Shown here piece after piece: positions 18,171 to 26,999 of a stretch of 64,000 bases of DNA (the stretch's first letter is position 1; each line of letters begins with the position of its first letter). A program made the translations under genes and the position numbers. The stretch covers positions 1 through 64,000 of the forward strand of contig NZ_JSYN01000027.1 of the NCBI RefSeq assembly GCF_000812965.1, given 5' to 3'. The DNA is from Pedobacter kyungheensis (GTDB lineage Bacteria > Bacteroidota > Bacteroidia > Sphingobacteriales > Sphingobacteriaceae). The notes under the pieces were generated by a model. The model was not told the DNA's origin. It worked only from the letters and a program-made list of their open reading frames with translations, and ran no database searches.

Positions 18171-19370
18171 ATGTCAAAATTCCTTTTTGTTGTTCCACCT
18201 TTTTTCGGGCACATTAGCCCAACGCTGAGCATTGGTGCAAGCTTACTGGCCCGCGGCCACGAAGTAAAATGGTTGGGTATAACCCCGCTGGCACAAACAC
18301 ACCTACCCGAAGGTGGCGAATTCATTTACCCCGAAGCAGACCTGGCAGAATATCAGGATGAAATACAACGCATATTAAAACGTCAGGATGATGGACCTGC
18401 CTGTTCTGGCCCGGAGGTGATGAAACTCGCCCTGGAAGAAACCTATGTACCTTTTGCCAAAATGATGATGAAAGGCCTGAACAATTTTGTAGACCGCTGG
18501 CAACCCGATGTGATCATTAACGATTGTATCACTTTTGCCGGTGCGTTGTGCGCGCATTTAAAAGGCATTCCTTCTGTTACCACTACCCCTGTTCCACCCG
18601 ATGTAATGGGCGATACGGCCAATAGTGCACCAAAAATATTTGAATGGCAGCAAAACCTGATAAAAGGTTTACAAAGAGAAGTGGGCATTTACAGTGATGA
18701 TATCCACATCCATTCGCACCAATTGAATATGGTTTTTACCTCGCAAACCTTTGCCGGTTTTGAAGAAAAACCACCGCAGATGCATTTTGTTGGTCCGGTG
18801 AAAGGCCGTCCCAATTTAGCCCCTTTCGATTGGGAACGTTTAAAACAGGTTACCACACCTAAAATTTTTGTTTCATTAGGTACTTTGCTGGTCGATATTC
18901 GTGCGGCATTTTTTCAGAAACTGATTACTGCTTTCGAAAACCAGCCCGTAACCATTGTAGCGGCAACCAATCCCGATATTTTTGAAAAATGGCCCGATAA
19001 CTTTATTGTAAACGGTTTTGTCCCACAATCAGAACTGATGCCACACATGAATGCGGTAATTTGCCACGGTGGGTTTAATACCGTAAACGATACCTTCACC
19101 AATGGTTTGCCCATGCTGATTACGCCTATTGCTTACGATCACTTCCACACGGCTAAATTGATTGAACAGGCAGGCTGTGGTATTAGCATCCGCTATAAAC
19201 GTTTGCGTACAGATGAATTGCGTACCACCGTTTTTGAGCTTTTAGAGAACCCGAAATACCGTGAAGCAGCCCAGAAAATCAGACAAACCTTTATAGATGC
19301 CGGAGGTAATGATAAAGCGGTGCAATTGTTAGAAGATTTTGCAAAAACAACAAGATTAGAAACGGTTTAA
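18171..19370 (+). CDS. GT1/MGT-family glycosyltransferase B
   Basis: 399 aa, a paralogue of the preceding gene with the same layout: VVPPFFGHISP with His14 at the N-terminus, and CHGGFNTVND followed by GLPMLITPIAYDH in the donor domain. The donor signature has diverged (HNTVCE to FNTVND), which suggests a second sugar position, a second donor or a second acceptor rather than redundancy. The gene is followed by a 164-bp gap carrying a palindromic element, the only substantial break in the operon. Confidence 0.87.
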   Translation: MSKFLFVVPPFFGHISPTLSIGASLLARGHEVKWLGITPLAQTHLPEGGEFIYPEADLAEYQDEIQRILKRQDDGPACSGPEVMKLALEETYVPFAKMMMKGLNNFVDRWQPDVIINDCITFAGALCAHLKGIPSVTTTPVPPDVMGDTANSAPKIFEWQQNLIKGLQREVGIYSDDIHIHSHQLNMVFTSQTFAGFEEKPPQMHFVGPVKGRPNLAPFDWERLKQVTTPKIFVSLGTLLVDIRAAFFQKLITAFENQPVTIVAATNPDIFEKWPDNFIVNGFVPQSELMPHMNAVICHGGFNTVNDTFTNGLPMLITPIAYDHFHTAKLIEQAGCGISIRYKRLRTDELRTTVFELLENPKYREAAQKIRQTFIDAGGNDKAVQLLEDFAKTTRLETV

Positions 19371-19388
19371 TAAACCTCTGGCTGGGAT

Positions 19389-19510
19389 CGTCATTCCCAC
19401 GAAAGTGGGAATCTTAAAGCGGCTTGCATCCAGATTCCCATCCGATAGCTATCGGATTTATTTCAGCATCTCTCCTATTATTGAGACCCTGAAATAAATT
19501 CAGGGTGACG
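19389..19510. repeat. Palindromic element (CGTCA...TGACG family) inside the operon
   Basis: Runs from CGTCATT at 19389 to GTGACG at 19505-19510. Internal parts: hairpin ATTCCCAC/GTGGGAAT (19393-19400 and 19405-19412), palindrome TCCGATAGCTATCGGA at 19441-19456, and TTTATTTCAG paired with CTGAAATAAA. It separates the glycosyltransferase genes from the acyltransferase genes and could act as an attenuator or an mRNA processing site. Confidence 0.6.
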
Positions 19511-19534
19511 ATCAACTTTATAACACTAACCAAT

Positions 19535-20824
19535 ATGAAAAGAAAACTCCTGTTTGGCGAAAGAATGTTGTACGGAGATGGCACAAGCCCATTCAACGTG
19601 ATTATACCTTTCAAAATCAAAGGAAATATAAACGAAGCAGATTTAAAATTTGCTTTATTCCGGATCCAGAAGAAACATCCCTGGTTATCGGCTGCCATAC
19701 GTTTTGACGAGGATAAAAAGCCTTGGTTTGTAACCAACCGCACCGAAAATTTTAAGGTACCGATAAGGATAGTTGAACGCTTGGATGATCAAACCTGGGA
19801 AGAGGAATCAGCCCAGGAGTGGAAAACGCTTTTCGATGCAACAGCAGCGCCGCTTTTTCGTGTGGTGTGGGTTAAAGGTAATCTGGTTTCCGAATTTCTG
19901 CTGGTTTTTCACCACTGTTTGTGCGATGGTACTGCAGCCCTATCCATTTTAACCGAGCTGCTGCAATTGTTAGATGATCCGGATAGCCATATTGGCAGCG
20001 AAATCCCGATTATGGGAATTGAAGACGTAATCCCAGGCAAGATCCTGAACAGCTACCGCAACCGTACCAAAAATAGTATCATTGGCAAAATGGCGACGCT
20101 TGCTTTGTGGATCATTCCTCTGAAAAAAATAGCTGTAGAACGGAAAAGGGATTTTATGCTCCACTGGAAATTTGATGAGGAACTTACGAGTCAGATTGTA
20201 CAATTCTGCAAAGCCAATCAATTTACTGTAAATACCTTGCTCAGCGCGGTCGTACTAATGGCATTTAAAAATGTGCGCAAAGAAAAAGCCTTTAATAAAA
20301 TATCGCTCCCGGTCGATATCCGGAATTTTAATCCCCTGATTAAAAAAGACAATATTTTTGCTTTCGGGTTGATGATTGTTCTTTCGCTTCTTCCGGAAAA
20401 GGATTTTTTAAGCCAGGTAAAAACTCTGCAAGCAGTTGTTGATACCAAATCAGCCAAACTTAACCCCTACAGCTTAATGATGATGATGGAATCCTGTCAT
20501 CCGGCGCTGCAGAACTTTACCAACCTGTTAAAGTACGGCAAATCGAGTAACGATTGTATGTTTTCTAACCTCGGGCGTATTGCCATTGAACACCAGTACC
20601 AGCATTTTGAAGTAGAAACCATTTTCAGTCCTTCGGTAATGGGCCCGCTGGGCAATACCACCACCATGATTGTCTCCACCTACCGCAACCAAATGGATTT
20701 CACTTTTGTAGCCAGTGAAGGTTATGTTCCATTTGTTGAAGCTGAAGCGATCAAAGAGCAGGTGATATCCATCCTTAAAAGCCAAATCTTACAACCCATT
20801 GAAATTTTAACCGCTACCGCATGA
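19535..20824 (+). CDS. Condensation-fold (HHxxxDG) acyltransferase A, PapA/alcohol-acyltransferase-like
   Basis: 429 aa from the ATG at 19535. That start matches the paralogue (both begin MKRxLxxGER); a longer GTG start at 19505 lies within the palindromic element and is unlikely. The active-site motif HHCLCDG has catalytic His127 and Asp131. Proteins of this fold include NRPS condensation domains, mycobacterial PapA acyltransferases and alcohol O-acetyltransferases. With no NRPS in the window, O-acylation of the glycosylated product from ACP or CoA donors is the best inference. The stop overlaps the next ATG (ATGA). No signal peptide. Confidence 0.83.
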   Translation: MKRKLLFGERMLYGDGTSPFNVIIPFKIKGNINEADLKFALFRIQKKHPWLSAAIRFDEDKKPWFVTNRTENFKVPIRIVERLDDQTWEEESAQEWKTLFDATAAPLFRVVWVKGNLVSEFLLVFHHCLCDGTAALSILTELLQLLDDPDSHIGSEIPIMGIEDVIPGKILNSYRNRTKNSIIGKMATLALWIIPLKKIAVERKRDFMLHWKFDEELTSQIVQFCKANQFTVNTLLSAVVLMAFKNVRKEKAFNKISLPVDIRNFNPLIKKDNIFAFGLMIVLSLLPEKDFLSQVKTLQAVVDTKSAKLNPYSLMMMMESCHPALQNFTNLLKYGKSSNDCMFSNLGRIAIEHQYQHFEVETIFSPSVMGPLGNTTTMIVSTYRNQMDFTFVASEGYVPFVEAEAIKEQVISILKSQILQPIEILTATA

Positions 20825-22089
20825 AAAGGAGATTAATTTTAGGCGAAAGAATTATGCATGTTGATGCAAAAACACCCTTAAACTGTGTTTTCGGGGCTAA
20901 AATAACTGGCAAAATTAACGGAGAGCATTTACACCTTGCACTTTATAAAATCCAGCAAAAACATCCACTGCTGCGCATGAATATCGATATCAGCAGTAAA
21001 GCACCTTACTTTGTATTAAACGAAAATATCGGAAAAATTCCGGTGAGGATTTCGGTACGTACTTCCGATCAGGATTGGCTGCAGCAATCGAAAGTAGAAT
21101 GGTATAAACTTTTTAACAACAACAGCGAGCCGCTGGCCCGGGTAGTTTGGCTACAAGGCGAAACTGAATCAGATTTACTTCTGGTGCTTCCACATTGCAT
21201 CTGTGATGGAACCACCATTTTAAATTTAATGCGCGAACTGATGGCGCTGATAGATGATCCTGAACAAGAATTGTTGCCTTACCCTTCTTTTAGCTCAGTT
21301 AAAGAACTGCTGCCCGATGATTTTACTCCCTCTAAAGTCAGCCATTTTAAAGGAAAAATCTTTGCAACACTAGGCCGTTTGTTTTTCTTTTTTAAATCGA
21401 CCTCCTACCACAGCAGCGATCAACTTAATTATGCCATTAACTGGAAAATGAATGCTGCAGACACCGAAAACCTTTTGCAAAAATGTAAGGCCGAACAAAC
21501 TTCGGTACATGCGGCAATTTGTGTAGCTTTTATGGAAGCATTTAAGCAAGTACGCGGTGATAAAGCCCATGGAAAGGTAATCTGCCCGGTTGATATCAGG
21601 CGTTTCGTTCCAGCCATTAAAACAGATACCATGTTTGCTTTTGCCCCCATTGTGGAGTTAAAGCTCCATCCGCAGGAAAATATGTTCTGGACCAAAGCCC
21701 GCGAACTTAAGGCCGATCTGGAAGCTAAAGTAGCTCAAATGAAAGTTTATGATCTCCTGAACATGAGCGAGTATTTCCACTCATCGGTAAATAAAATGAT
21801 TGGCTTTTTAAAAACAACCAAAGGCAAACACGATATTACCCTGAGCAACATGGGCTTGTTAAATATCCCTAAAACTTATCAAAATTTTAGTATTATTACC
21901 ATTTACAGCCCTACTGTTGCTTTTCCCTGGCGTAATGCAAACACTTTAGTGGTGAGTACATTTAATGGTGAAATGGATTTCTCGTTCATGTCTAATGAGT
22001 CTTTTTTCAGGGAATTTGATGCCTGGCAGGTACGCGATAAAGCCATGAAACTGATGCAGGAAAATTTAAATGAACCGGCCAATGTCTGA
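20821..22089 (+). CDS. Condensation-fold acyltransferase B with PHxxxDG motif
   Basis: 422 aa, paralogue of the preceding gene and coupled to it by a 4-bp ATGA overlap. The active-site motif reads PHCICDG: the first His is Pro124, while the catalytic second His125 and Asp129 are kept. Activity is therefore plausible, perhaps with altered acceptor or donor choice. Having two such enzymes beside two glycosyltransferases suggests that two sugar hydroxyls are acylated. A DFSFMS segment near the C-terminus corresponds to the DFTFVA region of the paralogue (DFGWG-like position in condensation domains). Confidence 0.82.
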   Translation: MKRRLILGERIMHVDAKTPLNCVFGAKITGKINGEHLHLALYKIQQKHPLLRMNIDISSKAPYFVLNENIGKIPVRISVRTSDQDWLQQSKVEWYKLFNNNSEPLARVVWLQGETESDLLLVLPHCICDGTTILNLMRELMALIDDPEQELLPYPSFSSVKELLPDDFTPSKVSHFKGKIFATLGRLFFFFKSTSYHSSDQLNYAINWKMNAADTENLLQKCKAEQTSVHAAICVAFMEAFKQVRGDKAHGKVICPVDIRRFVPAIKTDTMFAFAPIVELKLHPQENMFWTKARELKADLEAKVAQMKVYDLLNMSEYFHSSVNKMIGFLKTTKGKHDITLSNMGLLNIPKTYQNFSIITIYSPTVAFPWRNANTLVVSTFNGEMDFSFMSNESFFREFDAWQVRDKAMKLMQENLNEPANV

Positions 22090-22588
22090 TTTGGAATTAG
22101 ATACCCAGGCTAAAGTATCAAACTGGCATAAGTTTGTACGCAAAAACCTGTTGATACACCTGATCCCCAATACGGTGCTCAATACTGTAGTGCCTTATTT
22201 TGCTTTCAAAACACAAAACGCAGTGCATTTATTTAGCGGTGAACAAAATTTAGCCCGTTTTTTACTGCCTATGTCTTTGCTGCTGCCCTTTATGATTACG
22301 CTCGATATCCTAAAGAAAATTAAGGAGCTGCAGCATGCTGAAGCCATTCATTATAAACTCGATGAAAAGATTACAGGTTACCCTTTTATTTTAAAAAAAG
22401 CGGGGTTAAACAGCTTGTGCACCATAGCCATTGTATTTACCTGTATGCTCGCACTGCATTACGCTTTTCCAAATAACCACGATTTTGGTATCGCTCCATC
22501 GGCAATATCTGCTGGTTTACTGGCAGGGCTGTATTCACTTACTTTTTTCTACCTGGCCATCCGGAAGTTTAAAGATGATGCGGTTTGA
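22082..22588 (+). CDS. Four-helix membrane protein at the end of the megasynthase operon
   Basis: 168 aa from the ATG at 22082, which overlaps the previous stop by 8 bp; an in-frame ATG at 22070 would give a longer overlap. Four hydrophobic segments are visible, around residues 18-42, 58-80, 100-125 and 135-160. A short charged loop (KKIKELQHAEA) separates helices 2 and 3. I do not recognise the family. Its position as last coupled gene suggests membrane anchoring or export of the lipid product; this is inference from context only. Confidence 0.72.
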   Translation: MSDLELDTQAKVSNWHKFVRKNLLIHLIPNTVLNTVVPYFAFKTQNAVHLFSGEQNLARFLLPMSLLLPFMITLDILKKIKELQHAEAIHYKLDEKITGYPFILKKAGLNSLCTIAIVFTCMLALHYAFPNNHDFGIAPSAISAGLLAGLYSLTFFYLAIRKFKDDAV

Positions 22589-23120
22589 TCTCCGATCTGT
22601 CATTCTGAACGCTACCATAGTCCTCGTTTGTAACGAGGACTATGGAGGGATCCAAATAAAAATTCGTCATTGCGAGAAGGAACGACAGCCTGTCCCGACT
22701 TTCTGGGAAGCAATCTTACAACGGTAGCTATAACCAGCATTCGCATTAAGATTGCCATCCGATAGCTATCGGATCAAGCTGGCAATGACGATTATTGTAA
22801 AATGAGTTGTAAAAAATGTATCCGTAGATAGCTTACAAATAAGGACAATGAACATCTTTATCTCTGTGCATCGTTTTATCTGTGGTTTAGTTTATTATAA
22901 ACATTCTTCGTTGCACTACCATTGACAGACCCCATAGAAAACCGTCATTTCGACTGGAGCCGACCGGTTTTCACAGGTGGCGGAATGGAGAAATCTATTT
23001 AAACAGATTTCTCGGCTACGTTGCACTCCGCTCGAAATGACGACCCCGGAAGAGGCTGTCACTTATATTGATTTTTATAAAATAAATTAACCCTCAGAAT
23101 GACAATTGGCAAAGAAGTTA
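22589..23120. repeat. Cluster of three palindromic elements after the megasynthase operon
   Basis: No genes here. (1) A perfect 14-bp stem hairpin, CCATAGTCCTCGTT at 22615-22628 paired with 22632-22645, stands 26 bp after the operon's last stop and may terminate or protect the transcript, although it has no T tract. (2) An element bounded by CGTCATTGC (22665-22673) and GCAATGACG (22782-22790) contains TCCGATAGCTATCGGA at 22758-22773. (3) An element bounded by CGTCATTTCGA (22943-22953) and TCGAAATGACG (23032-23042) has AGAAATCT/AGATTTCT internally. These belong to the CGTCA...TGACG family seen elsewhere in the window. Confidence 0.65.
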
Positions 23121-25199
23121 TTATTCCAGCCAAACCATCTGCGTAAAAGCACCATTGGTAGCAATATCCCAGGCTTCTACCCTAACCCATTTACGGCCTT
23201 TTAAATTAACCGGCCATTTAAAATCTTTTTTACCAAAAGCCTGTGTGGTATTTAAATTAATCTTGTCACGGTAAACTTTTTGCCCATCACCCGATACAAT
23301 TTCTACAAAACTCATCGGAAATGTCCAGTTCAATTGCATACTCACATTGGCTTTGCCGGCCTGATCTAATTTTAACGTTTCGCCGGCCCCCTTTCCGTTA
23401 ATACTAAATGTGGGGATGAGCACTTCGCCTGATGAAACAAAAAACTTCCCCTTGCGCATCACATCCAAAACGGGCTGCCAGCCATCGGCATAATTGGGCA
23501 CCTTATCCATTTGCAGGTAATTTACATTCAAATGGGCATACATCTCGTTCTGCTCGGTAATGGTAAAAATATCTGCTTCAGAAATTACATGTTTTTTCAA
23601 ACCCCAGTTGGCCATATCGTCCATCAGGTTCAATACACGTTTACTTAAGGTGGGCAAAGAGAGATCCGCCGGAATGGCTTTCCACGCTGCTCCCATAAAA
23701 GTTTCCGACTTAAAAAAATCTTCATCTTTATATTTATCCGGATAACCTGTTGATGCTTTTGTTCTGGCATGAGCAGTCCATGCTAAACCTTTCTCCTTTT
23801 CCAGGAGCTTTAACATTTCGGCTTTATCGTTAATGCGGTAAACCTTTCCATATTTCGGGTCGTTGGTTTCGAAAGGTTTATCATTATTTCTCGACATGAT
23901 CCAGTAAACCGGCTTAGGAAAAAATGCCAGCCAGTGACCGCCATAAAAATTATTGGCTTCTTCGCCCGGCAACAATAAGAAATTGGGATCGGATAATCTT
24001 TTAGTTTGGGTAAACAAAGCATCCAGTTCTTTCAAACGGATCGAATCTGGTCCTTTCGGATGGCCAGGCCCGTGAAATTCGGCCAGTTTAACAATGTTTA
24101 ATCCTGCTTTTTTAAGCACATCTACAAATTCAGGCTTTTCGGGAATTGGCTTACCACTCAACACCACATCAGAAATAAACTCATTGTGAAAATGGCTTGC
24201 CATGGTTTTATAACCTGGCAACACCGCATAACTATCGTTGTGGGTAAACTTTTTAACTGCCGTTAACGCTGCATCAGCCTTGCCAGTGCTCAGTAAACAG
24301 AAAAAATTAAGCCTTTGGGCAGTATGGGGTGGCGCATTAAACCAGGGCACAAAACGTTTATCACCCACAGGATCCTGCCTGATACCGATACCAAAATCAG
24401 GGATGAGGTTTAAGTAATTACTACCCTTCCAGGTAAATTTCAGGTTAAAGGCCTCGTCCAAAGGATAGAAATATTGATGCGGCGCCGGGAAAAGTGCTAA
24501 ACTTCCGCCATTGTTTTCGCCTATTACGGTACGGTATTTTACCTCCAGGTTTTTACTGGCATCTGTTTTAACACCTTTATCTTTAAGAATATTTCCTTTT
24601 ACATCCGACCAGGCTACATTGGCCCAAACTTCCTTTTTATTCACCAATCCGGCATCATACAAAATCGCTGTCGAATCTTTTGCTGTAGCCACTACCGCAG
24701 CCACATTAAACAGTGGACTGCCGTTGTACAGGGTAATTTCTAAAGCACCTTTAAAAGTTTCGGCGCTCACACTTGCTATTTTAACAATGGTTTGAGCACC
24801 CTGTGTGCTTACACTGGTTGCTCCTTTTTCAAATTTTACGAGGTTGGTGGTATAAGGCCTTGTGGGTACACGATCAAAAAACACATCCCAGCCCCCACTC
24901 GAAGGGCTTAAAGTACGTTTCCCTACTCTAAGTACAAATGCCGGATCGAGATTGGTTGCAATTTCTTTTAACGCCCCTTTTTTGCCAAACTGCAAACTGG
25001 TAAACAAAGGTTTCGCATTATCGAGGTTTAAAATCATTTTCCCTACAGCACTTTCGCCAGCCGGCCAGGTTAAAACCAGCTCTTTTTTATTGGAAACAAC
25101 AGTAGTTCCATTATTTTTAAATGATTTGAGGTTTACCTGCGCATTCGCGTAAAAAACTGAAAAGCAGGCAATAAGCAACAGGGTAATGTTTTTCTTCAT
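23121..25199 (-). CDS. Secreted PHP-like (CehA/McbA-type) metallohydrolase candidate
   Basis: 692 aa with signal peptide 1-20 (ends ANAQ). The N-terminal half (about 25-320) is beta-rich with no motif I recognise. The middle part (about 330-600) has a spaced set of possible metal ligands: HFHNEF, FHGPGHP, LLPGEEAN and TAHART, in the order expected for a PHP-type metal-dependent hydrolase of the CehA/McbA sort. The C-terminal 90 residues look like a beta-sandwich module. It is a single-gene unit facing away from the RsbQ-like gene. The substrate is unknown; the PHP assignment rests on motif spacing only. Confidence 0.6.
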   Translation of the reverse strand: MKKNITLLLIACFSVFYANAQVNLKSFKNNGTTVVSNKKELVLTWPAGESAVGKMILNLDNAKPLFTSLQFGKKGALKEIATNLDPAFVLRVGKRTLSPSSGGWDVFFDRVPTRPYTTNLVKFEKGATSVSTQGAQTIVKIASVSAETFKGALEITLYNGSPLFNVAAVVATAKDSTAILYDAGLVNKKEVWANVAWSDVKGNILKDKGVKTDASKNLEVKYRTVIGENNGGSLALFPAPHQYFYPLDEAFNLKFTWKGSNYLNLIPDFGIGIRQDPVGDKRFVPWFNAPPHTAQRLNFFCLLSTGKADAALTAVKKFTHNDSYAVLPGYKTMASHFHNEFISDVVLSGKPIPEKPEFVDVLKKAGLNIVKLAEFHGPGHPKGPDSIRLKELDALFTQTKRLSDPNFLLLPGEEANNFYGGHWLAFFPKPVYWIMSRNNDKPFETNDPKYGKVYRINDKAEMLKLLEKEKGLAWTAHARTKASTGYPDKYKDEDFFKSETFMGAAWKAIPADLSLPTLSKRVLNLMDDMANWGLKKHVISEADIFTITEQNEMYAHLNVNYLQMDKVPNYADGWQPVLDVMRKGKFFVSSGEVLIPTFSINGKGAGETLKLDQAGKANVSMQLNWTFPMSFVEIVSGDGQKVYRDKINLNTTQAFGKKDFKWPVNLKGRKWVRVEAWDIATNGAFTQMVWLE

Positions 25200-25362
25200 A
25201 TTTGGTTAATCGTTTTAGTAAGGATGTTAACGAAGATAATAATTACATCCAAAAAACAGCTTGTTCATGCATTATCGTTACATATTGTTCATTATTTCTT
25301 TTTTTATAAAATAAGCACAACATTGCCTACCTTAATCTTAGAATTTATTAAATCATACTCAA

Positions 25363-26199
25363 TTGCATTCCATACTGATTAGAAATAATGTAAAAATCAT
25401 TGGCGAAGGTAGCCAGGTGATTATGTTTGCGCACGGATTTGGTTGCGACCAAAACTCATGGAAATTTATTGTCAATGCATTCCTCGAAGATTATAAAGTA
25501 GTACTTTTCGACTATGTTGGCTCAGGTGAATCGGATTTGAGCCAGTACGACAAACGGAAATACGCTACTTTAGAAGGATATGCCTGCGATGTAATCGATA
25601 TTATTGAAGCCCTCGGACTAAAGGATGTCATTTTTATTGGCCATTCTGTAAGCAGCATGATCGGCATGATTGCTGCACTGCAACAACCTGAAGCCTTTAA
25701 AAAACTCATATTCATTGGCCCATCGCCCCGGTACTTAAACGACGGAGATTATATTGGTGGATTTAATGCCGAAGATATCGAAACCATTTTTGAACACATT
25801 GCCTCCGATTATCTGGGTTGGAGCAAAGCAATCGCAGCAGTAATCATGGATAAGCCTTCGCAACCAGAACTAGCCGATTTTTTACAGGAATGTTTCGAAT
25901 CTACCGAACCCAGTGTAGCCCTGGCCTTTGCAATGGCTACTTTTAAAACCGATTGCAGAGATAATTTAAGAAAATTAAAAATACCAAGCCTTACCTTACA
26001 AAGTGCACGTGATATGATGGCACCATTAACGACAGGCGAGTACATCCATAAAAACACACCCGATAATTTTCTGGTGGTAATGAAAGCAACCGGGCATTTT
26101 CCGCATATCAGCGAGCCAGAAGAAACCATCAGGGAGATAAAAGATTTTATTGGAAACAAACGACTAAGTTCGAACCCTGATCATCAGTACGCTTCTTAA
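25363..26199 (+). CDS. RsbQ/KAI2/D14-family alpha/beta hydrolase (TTG start)
   Basis: 278 aa. The sequence follows Bacillus RsbQ closely from its first residues (SILIRNNVK, FGCDQNSW, LFDYVGSGESDL, IGHSVSSMIGM, GPSPRYLNDGDYIGGF). The triad is Ser95, Asp217, His245, equivalent to RsbQ Ser96/Asp219/His247. The start must be the TTG at 25363, because the first in-frame ATG would remove conserved sequence. In Bacillus, RsbQ works with the PAS-phosphatase RsbP in energy-stress signalling, and plant relatives are karrikin and strigolactone receptors. No RsbP-like gene is seen here; instead a two-gene response-regulator unit converges on it. Family is clear, partner unknown. Confidence 0.88.
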   Translation: MHSILIRNNVKIIGEGSQVIMFAHGFGCDQNSWKFIVNAFLEDYKVVLFDYVGSGESDLSQYDKRKYATLEGYACDVIDIIEALGLKDVIFIGHSVSSMIGMIAALQQPEAFKKLIFIGPSPRYLNDGDYIGGFNAEDIETIFEHIASDYLGWSKAIAAVIMDKPSQPELADFLQECFESTEPSVALAFAMATFKTDCRDNLRKLKIPSLTLQSARDMMAPLTTGEYIHKNTPDNFLVVMKATGHFPHISEPEETIREIKDFIGNKRLSSNPDHQYAS

Positions 26200-26226
26200 A
26201 CGACAGAAATAAAGCATGGGCAAACT

Positions 26227-26994
26227 TTAACTGGTTAAAAATGCCTGTGCTTCTTCTTTTGCCTTTTTGCAGATGGTAGCAACCAGTTGCACCTGTTGTA
26301 CCAGTTGTGCTTTACTTAAATGATCAAACTCAATGGCATGCAGATGGGTGCTCATTTTCGAGCCCAGTCCCATTACATAAATAGTCGAAAGCATTTTATG
26401 GGCAACACCTTTAAGTTCGTTGTAGCGGTTGGCAGCCAGGTAGAAATCTAATGCTTCCAGATCGGTTGAAATAATTTCAATAAACTTTGTGGTCATTTCC
26501 CGTTCATAATCCACATCCCCCATACTCACCTCTTTCAGGTAAGTTAAATCAATGGTTTCATACCCCGATTCGTTTTCGGCGGTTTGACGCTGGAATGTCT
26601 CGGCCTGCAAAAACTGCGTGAGGATTCCCATTACTTCAATCTTCGAAATGGGTTTCGTAAAACATCCGGTTACACCTGCTTCAAAACAATGGCTTTGTAA
26701 TGCTTCAGAATCATGTGGAATGATAGCTACAACCGGAATATTTAAGCTCACTTGCGCATGTATTTTATTTACAAGGCTAAATTCACTGTTTTCGAGTATG
26801 GCCAGATCTACAATAATCAGTTTAAAAGCTGTTTGTTCCAGAATTTGGAAAGCTTCAGTTTCACTTTGCACAACTTCAAAGCTTACATCATTTTCTTTCA
26901 GGCAAGCCAACAGTTGTTGCTGTTCGGCATTTTGCAGCTGTAGTACCAAAACATCGGCACCCGGATTTGACGCTTTCGTTGTTGCACTGCTCAT
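26227..26994 (-). CDS. Receiver-HPt phosphorelay protein
   Basis: 255 aa, cytoplasmic. Residues 14-130 are a receiver-like domain with the acceptor position Asp63 (LIIVDLA) and Lys114 (TKP), but the usual pair of acidic residues after the first strand is missing (VLQLQN), so phosphorylation may be impaired. Residues 150-250 form a histidine-phosphotransfer four-helix domain with His199 in GVAHKMLS. It lies 5 bp after the LytTR regulator gene and is probably cotranscribed. No histidine kinase is in the window, so the phosphate source is distant. Confidence 0.83.
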   Translation of the reverse strand: MSSATTKASNPGADVLVLQLQNAEQQQLLACLKENDVSFEVVQSETEAFQILEQTAFKLIIVDLAILENSEFSLVNKIHAQVSLNIPVVAIIPHDSEALQSHCFEAGVTGCFTKPISKIEVMGILTQFLQAETFQRQTAENESGYETIDLTYLKEVSMGDVDYEREMTTKFIEIISTDLEALDFYLAANRYNELKGVAHKMLSTIYVMGLGSKMSTHLHAIEFDHLSKAQLVQQVQLVATICKKAKEEAQAFLTS

Positions 26995-26999
26995 GTCGG

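Noticed and set aside
19505..19534. Upstream GTG start for acyltransferase A
   Set aside because: Lies in the palindromic element, and the paralogue aligns from the ATG at 19535.
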